From Pollenia angustigena (taxonomy: Eukaryota; Arthropoda; Insecta; Diptera; Polleniidae), in NCBI GenBank assembly GCA_930367215.1, contig OV884056.1, positions 227,035,127 through 227,099,126 of the forward strand: a stretch of DNA of 64,000 nucleotides. The letters are read 5' to 3'. This document shows, piece by piece, positions 46,110 to 58,058 of the stretch. Below the pieces are notes generated by a model. It was not told the origin of the DNA. It saw nothing but the letters and a program-made list of their open reading frames with translations, and did not search any database. Numbering within the stretch: the stretch's first letter is position 1; each line of letters opens with the position of its first letter. The translations under genes and the position numbers were made by a program.

Positions 46110-46215
46110 CCTGATGAGTTGGCCTAAGCAACCAGTGAAATGCGCATAGAAGCTAGCTTTCCTTGGAATATGGAAAATTGGGAACGTGGCACGTCATACC
46201 GAAATCTTATTAATT
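46110..46215. mobile_element. repeat F fragment
   Basis: CCTGATGAGTTGGCCTAAGC and AACCAGTGAAATGCGCATAG followed by GGAAAATTGGGAACGTGGCA. It matches the right half of the 42487-43360 copy with an internal deletion. Confidence 0.65.
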
Positions 46216-46498
46216 TTTATTTTTTTTTGAATGCAAAATTTTTTAACATCACTATCACTCATCTTAAGTGAGGCTGCAAATTTTGAATTCATCACTAAAC
46301 ATCAACAAAATGATTGCAATTGTTTTGAATTATCACTAATGTTGAAACTGCAAAATGAGTACACTACCCCCATCTATGGTCAACATGACTTTTGATCAAA
46401 TTAAACAGCTTTTATTTATATTTGACGATATTAATAATTTTGCCATTTTGTTGATTAGAAAACATTATATTTTTTTTTTGTTTTTTTTTGGAAAACGT

Positions 46499-47014
46499 GG
46501 CAGTCAAATTGCACTCAATTATTTATATCGTAACCTAAACAAAGAGAACTCGGAACTCGATTTACGTTTGAAAGAAAGGGGACTCAGAGACAGACGTTTC
46601 TTATTATACCAATCGCTCTCAGTTATATGGAACTATTTCCAGGTAGTAGTAACTGCGTTTTCAAGAAACTACAGAAGCCATAACGGAAAGATGGATAGAT
46701 ACCATGCCATCTGTACGTATTTATCGAATAAAATTAATAAATCATTATAATATAAAGTCTGAATGGGTTTCTTGTAATGAAATGAACACGTTTATATTTT
46801 CTTAACAAACACTTATACTCATTTCCTCTAAATTTTAAAGTTGAGTGTGACGATCAAGATGAAAGATTTCACCAAGATATTGCAGTAATGAAAAGGCGTT
46901 ATCAAGGCCATTAGGATCAGGTAATGATGGGTGCCTTCTGCTGGATGGAAATTCGTAAACGTCATCGCAACATTAAACCAGTAAACAAAGAGGAAAAATA
47001 TTGCATTCTGGATT
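46499..47014 (+). pseudogene. relic of an uncharacterised transposon protein (ERFHQDI family)
   Basis: Two plus-strand pieces belong together. The first, inside an open frame at 46355-46750, ends SVIWNYFQVVVTAFSRNYRS, resembling the FxxVVxxFLGNxRS block of a protein family common in arthropod and hydrozoan genomes. The second (46843-47014) reads DDQDERFHQDIAVMKRRYQG, then a stop, then MMGAFCWMEIRKRHRN. ERFHQDI..M..RYQG....M..YCW is the C-terminal signature of that family. The usual LHSHLEFFP segment between them is missing. The second piece is preceded by TTTCCTCTAAATTTTAAAG, a possible splice acceptor. The stop codon and gap indicate a dead copy. I recognise the family only as transposon-associated, of unknown biochemical function. 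The N-terminal part of the first frame is unrecognised. Confidence 0.55.
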
Positions 47015-47599
47015 AAAAAGAGCATTACGTTTACAAATTAAATTGCATCTTTTTTTATTGAAAATAAACATTTTAGTGTTTTACCTAATTATATTGTAAC
47101 TTTTTATGTTTTGTCTCATTATAACAATTTTGTGACTTAAACGTTTTTGCATTAATGAAGAGACTTAAAATGTTAAATTTTAAGGAAAATTAAAATGAAC
47201 TTTTTTCAAATCTCAGTGAATTTTTATCCAATCAATAAAGTTTAAATGTTTACCGAAATAGGTAAAAAATATCTTTTTTTAAAGTATAATTTTGTTGGAA
47301 ATGTCTCGAGATTTTTTTGCAATAGCAAAAGCAATTGCAGAAAAACACAATTTTCGCAAATATCTCGGAAACATTTCTTAAAAATTGAATGTGAAATCCA
47401 TATTCGTGTTCACCAACACTAATTTAGCTTAGAAAATATCTAATTTTTAAAGTTTTGGCAAGAAGTTGAAAATCTGTAAAGTAGTGTTATCAAACATGAG
47501 TCAAATTTTAACGAAAAGTTAAGCTGAGTTGAAACACAAAGATTATAAATATGTTTCTCATAAAAACTGTCGCCCGCCCAGAGTTAATTTTTGACTGAC
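47015..47599. other. no gene seen
   Basis: AT-rich, no supported feature. Confidence 0.4.
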
Positions 47600-48282
47600 T
47601 TTAAAAAAATAGAAAGCCTGTGTGTTTTATTGTATGTAAATCGATCTGCATGTCGTTTAAATTTTATCATAATCGGTAAGATAGTTTCGGATCGCCAGAA
47701 ATTACCCACCTATCCCTTTATACTTCTACACTCAAAATATTATGTAGTTAAATTCAAACGAAAATTCATTTTAAACAAATTAAAATTCATTTCAAAACCG
47801 GCTCATTTTCATTTCATTTAACACAAATGATTTTTTCATTAATTTCAAAATTGTTTATTTATTGAACTTCATATTCCTTAAAATTGAATAGTTTTTATAC
47901 CCACACCGATTTTAATGAAATTTAAAACATAGATAGAACCATATCTTTATGCACCCAAAAGGGATGCATATTTTAAAAAATAGGACTACGAGGGGTGATA
48001 GGGGCAATGTTTGCTTCTCAAAACGATTTTAATGCAATTTAAAACATAGATAGATCCATATCTATATGGACACATTAGCTATACAGTTTTTCAGAAATAG
48101 GACCACAAGGTGAGGTAGGGGGCAATTTCTGCCTCTCACAAACTTTCAAACCCATTTTAATGAAGTTTATAAACATAGATTAATCCATATTTATATGGAC
48201 ATATAAGCACGATGTGTTTTTTAATACTGTGGTGTAGGGTATCAAATGGTCGGGGTTGACCGACTATGCTTTCTTACTTGTT
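47600..48282 (-). mobile_element. repeat D, minus-strand copy with duplicated interior
   Basis: The 5' end is at about 48282 (inverse of GGGTATCAAATGGTCGGGG and CCGACTATGCTTTCTTACTT). The interior segment TTTTAATG(A/C)A(A/G)TTTA(A)AACATAGAT with CCATATCTWTATG occurs three times (about 47911, 48025 and 48160), so the body was internally duplicated. An element related to 15871-16252 appears near 47730-47880. Confidence 0.6.
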
Positions 48283-48354
48283 ACTTTTAAAAAATATATT
48301 TAAACCGACAAAAATCAAACTACAAACGCAAAGAAAAAACATGGTTGTGGTAAA

Positions 48355-48660
48355 CATATTCTAAGAGCAACATATTATGATACGAATTATGATTGTAGTC
48401 ACCATATTAAGATTATTATTGAATCATATTATGACTAAATATACACGTACTATTACATCATAATATTTTTCCCTTAATCATATTATTATTCTGTTAATCA
48501 TACTAAGTTAAAAGTAATCAAATTATTGTCATTTTAATCATAATAAGCTAAGAAATTAATCATATTATTGTCATGTTAATCATAATAAGCTAAGAAGTAA
48601 TCACAATATCATCATGTTAATCATAATAAATTTAGAAGCAATCATATTATGATACAGCAC
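48355..48660 (+). repeat. AT-rich tandem repeat, period about 42 bp
   Basis: Units of the form TTAATCATATTATTGTCATG plus TTAATCATAATAAGCTAAGA repeat about five times with drift. Related ATCATATTATG motifs recur near 49280-49400. Probably the internal repeat of a larger element. Confidence 0.65.
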
Positions 48661-48760
48661 CTTTCATAGCTGTCATAAAAATACAAAATAAATTTAAATA
48701 TTTTTGAATCGATTTTTTATTTTGTGGCTTTTTAAAATTTTTCTTAATGTTAATCAAATA

Positions 48761-49170
48761 GCGGAGTTCAATATAAGGCTTGCAAAAGAGCAAATGAAAA
48801 ATCTGTGGTTTTCATGGGCAACCGCGTGTGTCCATTTTTTCGATTTTAAGATGTTGATGCCATATTGCCAAATTTTGAACACTCTTTAAATTTTTTTTTT
48901 AAAAAGATGGATCAATTCCGATTTTTTAACGTAACGACAAAGTTTAAAATGTGCAATACCTAGCCCATACTTTGATCTAGAATGGTTTTTCGGCCTTCCT
49001 GAACAATTTGTTCTAAGACATACACGGTTGCCCATGAAAACCACAGAAATATCGTAGCACTTTTATAAAATAAACGGAATCTCTGTGTGCTTTGTTGTTG
49101 GATTTTACAAAAAAAACTATGATATTTTGCATTTACACTATTAAATCACTAATACTTGAATGAACTCCGC
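48761..49170. mobile_element. 410-bp TIR element, TA-flanked
   Basis: GCGGAGTTCA at 48761 and TGAACTCCGC at 49161-49170, with TA on both sides. A second inverted pair inside, GTGGTTTTCATGGGCAACCG (48806) and its inverse near 49028, extends the palindromic structure. No coding capacity. Confidence 0.72.
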
Positions 49171-49404
49171 TAATATTTTAAATTTTATTTTTTTATGGAA
49201 TTTTATCTTTTAATTGTTTAACCGCTCACAAATAAAAAAAAAACGACACAACTTCTTCAAAATTATTTTACAAATGGCGCTAACATAATATGATTAGAGT
49301 AAAAATAGTTTGATTGCATCTTTAACATTATATGATAAATGTATAGAAAGTTATCATGTTATGGCTATTGGATATCATGATATGGTTGTGAGAAATATAA
49401 TATG

Positions 49405-50445
49405 AAACTGGGAATTATTTCCTTGTGAAGTTTACTTTATATTTTATTAAAAATTTTCTATTTTTCGAATTTATTCTATGAGTTAAATTTCAGGTCTGTA
49501 TTTTACAAAGCTTTTTTGTAATAGTTCTATTCTTTTAATTTTTCAGAAATGACTTTATACACTATCAGACTATTATATTGTATTTTCTTTTTACATTTTA
49601 CCTTAGCCTTCTTTTGGAAAGCAATGAAGTATATTGAATGTACAGAAAAATTTACAATTATTAGACAGCAGCAGAATGTAATGCATTTTCTGGCCCGCTA
49701 CGGCCTTCGTCAGCATTCTTTGTGTCTCACTGGATAGTGTTACTTTATAAATTGAATGTATTTAACTCAACTATTTTAACAATTAGAAACTGGGAATTAT
49801 TTCCTTGTGAAGGTTACTTTATATTTTATTAAAAATTTTTTTATTTTTCGAATTAATTCTATGAGTTAAATTTCAGGTCTGTATTTTACAAAGCTTTTTT
49901 GTAATAGTTCTATTCTTTTAATTTTTCAGAAATGACTTTATACACTATCAGACTATTATATTGTATTTTCTTTTTACATTTTACCTTAGCCTTCCTTTGG
50001 AAAGCAATGAAGTATATTGAATGTACAGAAAAATTTACAATTATTAGACAGCAGCAGAATGTAATGCATTTTCTGGCCCGCTACGGCCTTCGTCAGCATT
50101 CTTTGTGTCTCACTGGATAGTGGTACTTTATAAATTGAATGTATTTAACTCAACTATTTTAACAATTAGAAACTGGGAATTATTTCCTTGTGAAGGTTAC
50201 TTTATGCATTACATTCTGCTGCTGTCTAATAATTGTAAATTTTTCTGTACATTCAATATACTTCATTGCTTTCCAAAAGAAGGCTAAGGTAAAATGTAAA
50301 AAGAAAATACAATATAATAGTCTGATAGTGTATAAAGTCATTTCTGAAAAATTAAAAGAATAGAACTATTACAAAAAAGCTTTGTAAAATACAGACCTGA
50401 AATTTAACTCATAGAATAAATTCGAAAAATAAAAAATTTTTAATG
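49405..50445 (+). repeat. 383-bp tandem repeat: two direct units plus an inverted part
   Basis: GAAACTGGGAATTATTTCCT occurs at 49404, 49786 and 50169. The first two units differ at only a few positions. The third switches orientation at about 50206 and runs backwards through the same sequence to 50445. AAATATAATATG lies directly outside both ends (49393-49404 and 50446-50457). Identical open frames in the two units (from 49549 and 49932) are a consequence of the duplication. Relatives are at 32121-32640. Confidence 0.88.
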
Positions 50446-50524
50446 AAATATAATATGTTTAGAAAGTTATCATAATTAAGTTGTTAGAAAAATAATTATT
50501 TTTCGGTCAACAATACTCAAATTC

Positions 50525-50712
50525 ATTAGTATTGTGGTTATTTTGTTGAACTATTTATGGTTTTTAATCCAAATTTTTAATATTTTTAATTAGGCTTAAG
50601 TTCATGATATTTAATTTTTATTAAATTATTTTTATGAAGAAAGGAATTTTACAACATGAAAATCAATTAAAATTGTTATTAATAATGTTTCATTCTTGAC
50701 GTGGCTCGGGCG
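50525..50712 (-). mobile_element. SINE S1 tail, minus strand
   Basis: AGTATTGTGGTTATTTTGTTG, then TTTTTAATTAGGCTTAAGTT (each cut here to 20 or 21 bases of a longer match), AAGAAAGGAATTTTACAAC and TTTCATTCTTGACGTGGCTCGG. Only the AT-rich tail and the edge of the tRNA-like region are present; the A and B boxes are lost. Confidence 0.7.
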
Positions 50713-52479
50713 ATAAACATTGATATGTTTACAGTAACAATAATATTGTTGATATTAAATAAAAATAACAATTATTTGTTTACGACAACAATATATTGTT
50801 AAATTAAACATAGTGTCGTTGCCGTAATCATGCCCAACCATATTTTTTCTCTGCGTGCATAACGAAATATATACGGAAAAACATTGTTTTTTGGTAGTTT
50901 GTTTTTTGAATAACAAGCATAAATGGTAAAAAATAACATTATTCGTAATTCGTAAAATAACTATATTTTTATTAAATTTTAACAGCACGGAAAACTAATT
51001 TAATAGCCACCAATCACCCTAGACGGAAGCGAACTGACACCAAAGTAGTCCCATGATAGGTCTTTGGTGGTAGAGACCGGTTCTAGTTTGAACACTTTCT
51101 ATGAATAAGACCTACCACTTTTACATGGGGTTGTCATTGCAGGGGTCAATTGACACCATTTGACCAGTCACAAATCTTTTCTAAATGGACGTGTTTAGTG
51201 ACAGTTACTAAAATTTTGTATTATTTCAATACAATGTAGTATTATTTCAATAAAAAAAAGTCCTAGAATTAAATTCAAGAGCCAAATTTTAGAAAATCCC
51301 AAAAAAATTTATCACACCAACGGTGAAGACTGTTCTGTAATTCATTACTTTTTCTACCTTTTTGTTCTTCATAAACCAATACCATGATTGGTTCTCCTTT
51401 CACTGGTCATGAGTTTTTTCTTTTTGTACCTGTTCTATTTTCACAACTCCCAGGACCAGGACAGACTGATTCAAATTTCATTAAAATAGGTTAGATTTTT
51501 TCGGAGAGGCAGTAATTCTCCCTATGTCCTACTATTGGCTCTAGTTTTAAAAATTCAAAAGCGTATATATCATTAAAATTGGTTCAGCTTTTGAGCTGAT
51601 AAAGCGTAGCAAACGCAAAACTCAGTTCAGCATTCGGTCAAGAGACGGTCTAGCAGATATATAGAATGAAAGCAGAATGGAGGGTGAACAGCGTACTCAC
51701 GCTTAAATGGCATTGTATTTATTTTGGATACGGAAACTTTTGCTTTAATATATCTTTTCTAAAATGATAATTAATAATTTCTGAGCATAGGAAACTTAGC
51801 GCCTCTGGACCCTTTCCTAAGCATTTAAGGAACATTATATAGTATATGTCCGTAAGGTGGTTCCATTCTTCATTTTGTTATAAAAAAAATTTAGATCGGA
51901 GCGGTTGTTCCGGACTTACCTCCTACAAACAAACAAACAAACATTACCTCGTTATAATATTAGGAAAGATATAAATTTTTTTATCTTCAAATATTAGTAT
52001 TAGTAAAACATTTTTCAAATTATTTTATTTAAACTATACGCTAAAGCCTTTGTTAAAAGCATAATGAAAATTTTTATTAAAAATTAAAATGTTTAAGACT
52101 GTTAAATTGCACACAACGTTTGAAGCAAACTGCAGACGAAAAAAGAAAACATTTAAATAATCTAAATAGCAAAAGAAATCATATTAAATTCATATTATCA
52201 TGGGTGTAAAATGCATAAAATTATAATTCACCTAAATAAGCAGTAGAAAACTACTACGATTACAAAGTTATCTAAACGTGCAACTTAACATATTCTTGCA
52301 TGAAACGAGTTGAATTAAAATCAAACAATCACGCATATGTACATTCAACTGACTCACATCCTCCCCACTTGCCCCTTCATCATAATCGCAAAAATACAAA
52401 GAAAACTTTTAATACAATAATAAATTGTACATTTATGCTTAAAGCTACAAGCAGCATATTCATTCAATGTATGTTAAAT
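50713..52479. other. no gene; probable degraded repeat 51475-51960
   Basis: AT-rich. Between 51475 and 51960 lie CGGAGAGGCAGTAATTCTCC, CAAACAAACAAACAAAC and GTTATAATATTAGGAAAG, a pattern seen at the 3' ends of several insect retroposons. No coding region. ATT/AAT-rich palindromes (AACAATATATTGTT, 50787) occur near 50750-50800. Confidence 0.4.
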
Positions 52480-52521
52480 GTGAGTGTGTGCGTGTGTGCG
52501 TGTGTGTGTAGGTGCGAGTGT
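52480..52521. repeat. GT-rich microsatellite
   Basis: GTGAGTGTGTGCGTGTGTGC followed by further GTGT repeats. Open frames through it are simple-sequence artefacts. Confidence 0.85.
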
Positions 52522-54395
52522 CGTTGTATAGGTGTAAACGAATGAAATTTTATGATTATATGCATACAAACACCTTAACAACTTACGTAAACACGCACAG
52601 TTGTACTTATTTATACAAAACAAAAGGAAGAAAAAAAAATAAAGGAAGCTTACAATCACAACGGATTTTAAACGAACTTAACTAAATATACACTACATAG
52701 ATACATATGAATGTATATGCGGCTTTTTATACATAACTGTGTTACATGCATATCTTTTATATGCCCTTGTATTAGTTTAGTTATCAGTGTGTATTGTATA
52801 CGATTAAAAGCATAACGACTAACACTGGGTTAACTAACTGTAAAATTTTCTTATTTTTATGATTGCGTTTGTCGTTTACACACTCACTTGTATGTTTTAT
52901 AAAACTTTTTCTACACGGTTTTACAATTTTATACATTCTTGCATAAGCATATAGACAAGTTTGGGTTAATACATACACATACGTGTGAGTGTGTGAGCAT
53001 AACAAATAGTATTTGAAGTTTTGTTACAAAATATTGCATTTTACAAGTATTTTTTGAAAAGGAGTCAGTAGTGTATAGAGTATATCTAAGTGTTTGTGCA
53101 TGTGTTTCTTAGATATTTTCTACGTTGGGTGTGCAGTGAAAGAAATATAATAGAGCTTAAGAAAACCCGGTATGTTTATGTGCATGCAGTGTATATTATA
53201 AAATATTAAGACGATATAACTTCAATCGAAATTAAACAAAAGGGCCCTTTAAAAGTTTTTAAATGTTATGGATTCTTTTTTAGATGCATCCACTCTTTTA
53301 TTGGGGGGGGGGGGGGCTTTACGGGTACTCATTTTATAAAAAGCTGCAAACATTACCTCATTCTTGTCGCGGGACACAAGTCCACTCAAATATCGCGTAA
53401 GACTTAAACCAAATCTGGTAACGTTTAAAATTGGAACAATTGGGGACGCTACCAGACTGTTTTTTCCTGTTACATGTTGCACTTTTATAAGCTCTCTGTG
53501 ATTGACATTAAAGTGAATTGTATGTAATACATTTTCTAACTTTTGCTTTAATGGTTATGATTACTTCATAGTAACCATAAAAAAGAGTTTGAGAGCTTTT
53601 TTGTAATCTAAGCATACAACACATTTTATTAACCACCAATTTTATATAACTTACAAACATATTTTATTAAACTGTAATGGATTTTATCAAAGGAATTAAA
53701 TACACTGGAAGTTATGACCCTGATGAAGTTCCCAATTGTGTACTTCTGAAATGTTTATGTGCCATAATTTCGACTTTAACATATTTACTTATATAAAGTT
53801 TCATTTTTAACCCTTATGTGAGCGTCAAAAAACACTTTTGACTGTGCGACAAGTTGCCTGGGTACCTATATGGAAGAAAGTAGAAAACAGGTATTTTCGC
53901 ATTCAATATCAGGCTAGAGACAGATACTTAATAACTTACTTAGGTTGCTCTTTAAAACGCTGGTGGTCTTTAAAAATGTTTAGTTTGTGAAAAATAAAAA
54001 TAGTTTGCAAAAGCAAAAATTCAAAATGTGTTGGAAAAAAATATTTATTATATGTTTGTGTTATTATTTAATTTACAAAGCTTAGTATATTGTGAACAAT
54101 TTTAAATTTTGTTATGCTTTTGTTGTTTTAAGGCAAAGATAGGCAAACACATACATGTGTATTTCATAATAATGTTAGTGCTATATGACTCTCCCGCTCT
54201 CATTGTTCTGCAGCGTTGCCACAATTCTTTTTTTTTTTAAATATGATCGAACATTGAAATACATAATGGTGGCATAAAAGAAGAACTTAAAAAAAAACAA
54301 GTTGATTTATCTTTACCTCTAGAAAGTGGAATAAACTTCTGGAAAAAAATATCAACAAAAACATATATCCAAAAAGAAAAACTTAAATCCTAAAG
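52522..54395. other. no gene; G14 homopolymer at 53303-53316
   Basis: AT-rich. The only notable items are CA/GT patches near 52970-53000, a run of 14 G residues at 53303-53316, and a less AT-rich patch at 53350-53470. A 77-codon frame on the minus strand spans the G run and matches nothing known. Confidence 0.45.
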
Positions 54396-54621
54396 ATGTA
54401 TTCGACGTTTGGATCAACCTTTATATGTGAATCTTCATTTTGTTTTTTTGAAGTTTATAAAAAATAAACACAGAAATCGTCTCACAGATGAACATCTCGA
54501 AGACCTCCTGAGTATAAAATGTTGTCCCTACAAATTTGACATAGATGAATTAATCAAAAGTTTTGAAAAAGTTAAGTTCTTCTTTTCTATCACCATTATG
54601 TGTTTTAATCAGCGACCGTAA
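54396..54621 (+). pseudogene. hAT transposase C-terminal fragment
   Basis: In one frame the sequence reads MYSTFGSTFICESSFCFF. After a one-base shift it continues FIKNKHRNRLTDEHLEDLLS, then YKFDIDELIKSFEKVK. FGSTY.CE..FS..K.IK...RNRLTDEHL.DLL is the dimerisation (hATC) region of ZBED5/GTF2IRD2-like hAT transposases. About 60 residues are present of a family usually longer than 500. No upstream part or terminal repeats were found, so it is a fragment of an old autonomous element. Confidence 0.75.
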
Positions 54622-55181
54622 CAGTTATGGCTTTTTTCATAAAAGTCAGATGAAGAAAGCCACTTTATTAAACTGTCTTATTTTAAACGATTAATATTAG
54701 TTTGTTAGAAACATCAATATTAAACTAAAAGTTAAAATTGTGTCTAAAAATCAAAATTTGTTTTTAAAACTGTCTAAAGAAGGCCATAAGACAAATTTGC
54801 ACAGATTATTTCAAGAATTTGTTGGTTGTTATTTTTAAACATTTGAATTTTTTGTTGAAAACGATGGCAAGAATATAAAAAATTATTTATATCACAATTA
54901 AACAACGCAAGGATACAAATCAAAATTGTAAGGCAAATTTTCGAAATTTGTGTAAATGAATTCTCATGAAATTGTTGACAATTTATTTGCGAGGGCGTCA
55001 AAATACACAGTTTGCACAGATTGAGAGACTATATTATTATTATTATTATTACCGATATTATGAAAGCCCTAAACGAAACATAAAGATTTACCCCCTAATT
55101 CATAAAAAAAACTATTTTTTAAAAGGTTTATGCAACAAAATTTCCATGAAAATTAGGGAGATAATTTATTATATAAACATA
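54622..55181. other. no gene; short ATT microsatellite at 55030-55049
   Basis: AT-rich sequence with an ATT run. Nothing else supported. Confidence 0.45.
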
Positions 55182-55921
55182 CACAGAAAAAATTATTTTC
55201 GAATTATTTTCAAACAAACGCTTGTTTGAAATTTTTTTTAATTTCTACAAATTTTTTTACTGATTCAATTAAAATTTTTGTTTGATTTTTATTTAACCAA
55301 CAAAAATGTTGACAACCATTCAAAAATGTAATACACGCGTTATTGGTTTCAAGTTTTCATAATTTTGTATGAAATATTTAACGCTTTTTAATGTTGTCGT
55401 CTTTTTGCATTTTTTATTTGATCGTAAGCAACATTTCCTACTGTGAAATATAAGAACTACAACAAAAAACACATACAGTATATTTTTGGACACTTTAAAA
55501 AAGTACAACAGTAAGAAAGATGAAGAGGTTTGAAGTAAAAAAAAAAAACAAAAAAATAGCAAGTAAAAAAACATGTCACTCTTTTTAAACAACAAAAAAC
55601 AATAACAACATTATAAGAAACAAAATAAATTTTTGGTTGGTTTCAAAGTTGGTAAAAAAAAAAACCAAAATCCCGTATTCAATTTTTTCAAACTGTTTGA
55701 TTAAATACATCAAATACAAAAATATAATGATGACGAAAAACATATCGAGTCGGTCTGTCGCCGTTTTTGGGTTACATTTCTTCTTCATTAGCAAAGTACC
55801 CCGGTAGGCTAGCTAGTAGTGAGCTAGTCTATCAACCCCGGGGTTGCGGGTTCGATGCCCGCCAGAGACTCTGGTTTCTTTCCTGACAAGCGTCAAGCTT
55901 CGCGGGGATTAGCATAGGGAA

Positions 55922-55952
<31 letters not shown>

Positions 55953-56347
55953 AAGGATACAGCAACAGTGAGTGATGACGAAAAACATGGTGTGTATAAA
56001 AAAGACTTCGTTCAAAAATTATTCTAACAAAAAAATGTGTCTCAAAGCCAGCCGGCCGCTCTGCTCTCTCTGCCATCATCTTCTAATACAGTGCCAGATT
56101 GTGTGCGCATCATTGCTTGTGCAAAAACCTTTTTTTTTAATTTTGAAATTTAGTATATGAATTTCAGTAAACTTTTTGTTTGATTCAGCTAAATTATTTG
56201 TTTGAAAAAATCAGTGTTTTTTTTCAATAAACAAAATGCAAATAAATTGTTTAAATATGCGAATTTGTTTATAGGACCGATTTCAGACAAAAAATTGTTT
56301 GATTCTACAAATTTTTTGTTTGAATTGGAAAAATAATTTTTTCTGTG
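55182..56347. mobile_element. TA-flanked element with CACAGAAAAAATTATTTT ends, about 1.17 kb
   Basis: CACAGAAAAAATTATTTTCG at the left and CACAGAAAAAATTATTTTTC (inverted) at the right, with TA on both sides. Inside each end, AAACAAA/TTTGTTT motifs are repeated (CAAACAAACGCTTGTTTG near 55212, TTTTTTGTTTGAATT near 56318). A poly(A)-tailed SINE S2 is nested at 55795-55949. The ends match the CACRGAAA MITE group seen at 32986. Confidence 0.7.
55795..55949 (+). mobile_element. SINE S2 with intact poly(A) tail
   Basis: It begins AGTACCCCGGTAGGCTAGCT, with TAGTGAGCTAGTCTATCAAC and a B box in GGGTTCGATGCCC (55848-55860). GCTTCGCGGGGATTAGCATA follows, and an uninterrupted A tail of about 26 residues ends at 55949. 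The second copy (22224-22368, minus) aligns throughout but is more diverged. The long pure tail suggests a young insertion. No target duplication was recognised with confidence. Confidence 0.85.
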
Positions 56348-58058
56348 TAGGTATTATAAAAATTATTTAAATTTACTTGCGGCATATATCATAATTTTTA
56401 TGATTATGCTTCAACAATGTTTATTCTCGGCCTTTATGGTTGCGTACTCTCTAATATATTATTTTTTTTATTTTTAATATCCTGAAATATCCGCAAGGTC
56501 AAATGAAGGCAATACATCCCAAACAAAAATCTAAACGGGCCTTTTACTAACACCTCTAATACATTCAGTTCCTCTCAGTAATGTTGTATACGAATTATTC
56601 TATAAAGTGCAACAAAGCATGGAAGGGAGAATGCTTACCATTAACTATAAGATGAAATAGCAACAATGCACCAGAACAAGTCTTGGGAATTTCTTTAAAT
56701 ACAACAACTAAAACAACAAACCCAACACCATGCAACAACTAAAGCAAACAAGTATAAAAAGGCATTGAACTGTAAAAACAATATGTAATTTATTTAAGAA
56801 AACAATACTCGAAACTCACCCTCAATCTTGGATTATTTTTTTTTTTTTTTAAGTTTATCTTCTTTTAATTTTCTCTTTTTAGTTTCTTCAAACAATAAAG
56901 TTGTTAGTTGGTTGGCACAAACTTTTTCATATTTCATGATGTATATAAAAAAAAATTATTTTGTAAGCAAATGTACAGTGGAAGTCAAATATTTTACAAA
57001 ACATAATTTTGAGTTTTCAAAGAAGTTATTCTTAAAGAGGTTTCCAGATAAAATTTGTAAAAAGATTTCATTAATAATACAATTCTATGTATTTAAAATT
57101 ATATACAAAAAATCCTTAAATGATTTATTTTTCAATTCTAACAAAATAATTTTGCTATATTTTTTATCCATTAAATATATCCAAATCTTGAAATTAATTT
57201 TTCTCCATACTGTTTTCTTTGTAAATTGTTGTTGCCGTTTGGCATTTTTCTCTGTTTATTATCCTGCACACACGTATCGTAATGTATAGAGACATAGAAA
57301 AGTAATCAAATTAAAGAAGTATTTAAAATACAACAATAGCAAAGAATAGTTCCCATTAACTCATACTGTTATAAACGTTTTTACATATACAAACACTTCT
57401 TACAAAACTTAAGTAAAGAATTAACAGAAAAACAAAAGGTGAAAACGACAAACAATATGAGTTCCTACAACTACGTATACAACCTGGTTGAAGATCAGCA
57501 ATATTCGTATCATTTTGCTTAACTTAAGAAGTTCACATACCTGCAAATTTATGCATATTCTCTTGTGTTTATGCGGTTGATATCCTTGCATGTATGCCAT
57601 TTCAAGGCTAAAATATACAATATGGTATATAAACACAATATGAAAACTCAAACAAGTAAAACGAAAAGAATTGAAAAGAGAAAAACTAATTCACCTTATA
57701 AAATTAAAATATAACAGTTTTTTTAATATGAGCAAAAAAAATTTTAAGTTGAAATATAGTTAAGAAGAATTTAAATTTATTTCATAAGTTTTTAATTAAT
57801 TAATCACCAGCGTTGCCGTTGTGGGAATTTGAATTAGATTCCGTATCGTAATGTACAGTATCATATAAAGCCAAATCATGCTACTTTTTTTACTTGTTTT
57901 TTCTTAAACTGAAATATATCTTACCTTGTTCTTATAGCCTTCGCCACAAGTGGAGAGGTTACATATCAACTCAAAATGTTATTTAGGAAAATCAAGGGAA
58001 AATGAAATATGAAACAGATAAAAAAATAACAAACTAATTACATCAAAAATTACTTACT
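56348..58058. other. no gene seen
   Basis: AT-rich. A 153-codon frame at 56828-57289 is low-complexity (mostly F, I, K, L, N, S) and begins in a T tract. I do not regard it as a gene. Confidence 0.5.

Noticed and set aside
46828..47025. 65-codon minus-strand open frame.
   Set aside because: Antisense to the ERFHQDI-type fragment, whose plus-strand reading is the recognisable one.
49549..50120. Two almost identical 62-codon frames starting at 49549 and 49932.
   Set aside because: They are the same frame in two units of a 383-bp tandem repeat; the composition is hydrophobic and AT-driven with no family resemblance.
52300..52659. Overlapping open frames through GTGTGC repeats.
   Set aside because: They consist mainly of microsatellite-encoded Cys/Val/His/Thr repeats on either strand.
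53303..53316. G14 homopolymer as a possible G-quadruplex or regulatory element.
   Set aside because: A single isolated run with no context; could also be a sequencing or assembly artefact, so nothing is claimed beyond its presence.
56828..57289. 153-codon plus-strand open frame.
   Set aside because: Low-complexity F/I/K/L/N/S composition starting in a poly-T tract, no domain, no homologous pattern recognised; expected by chance in AT-rich DNA.
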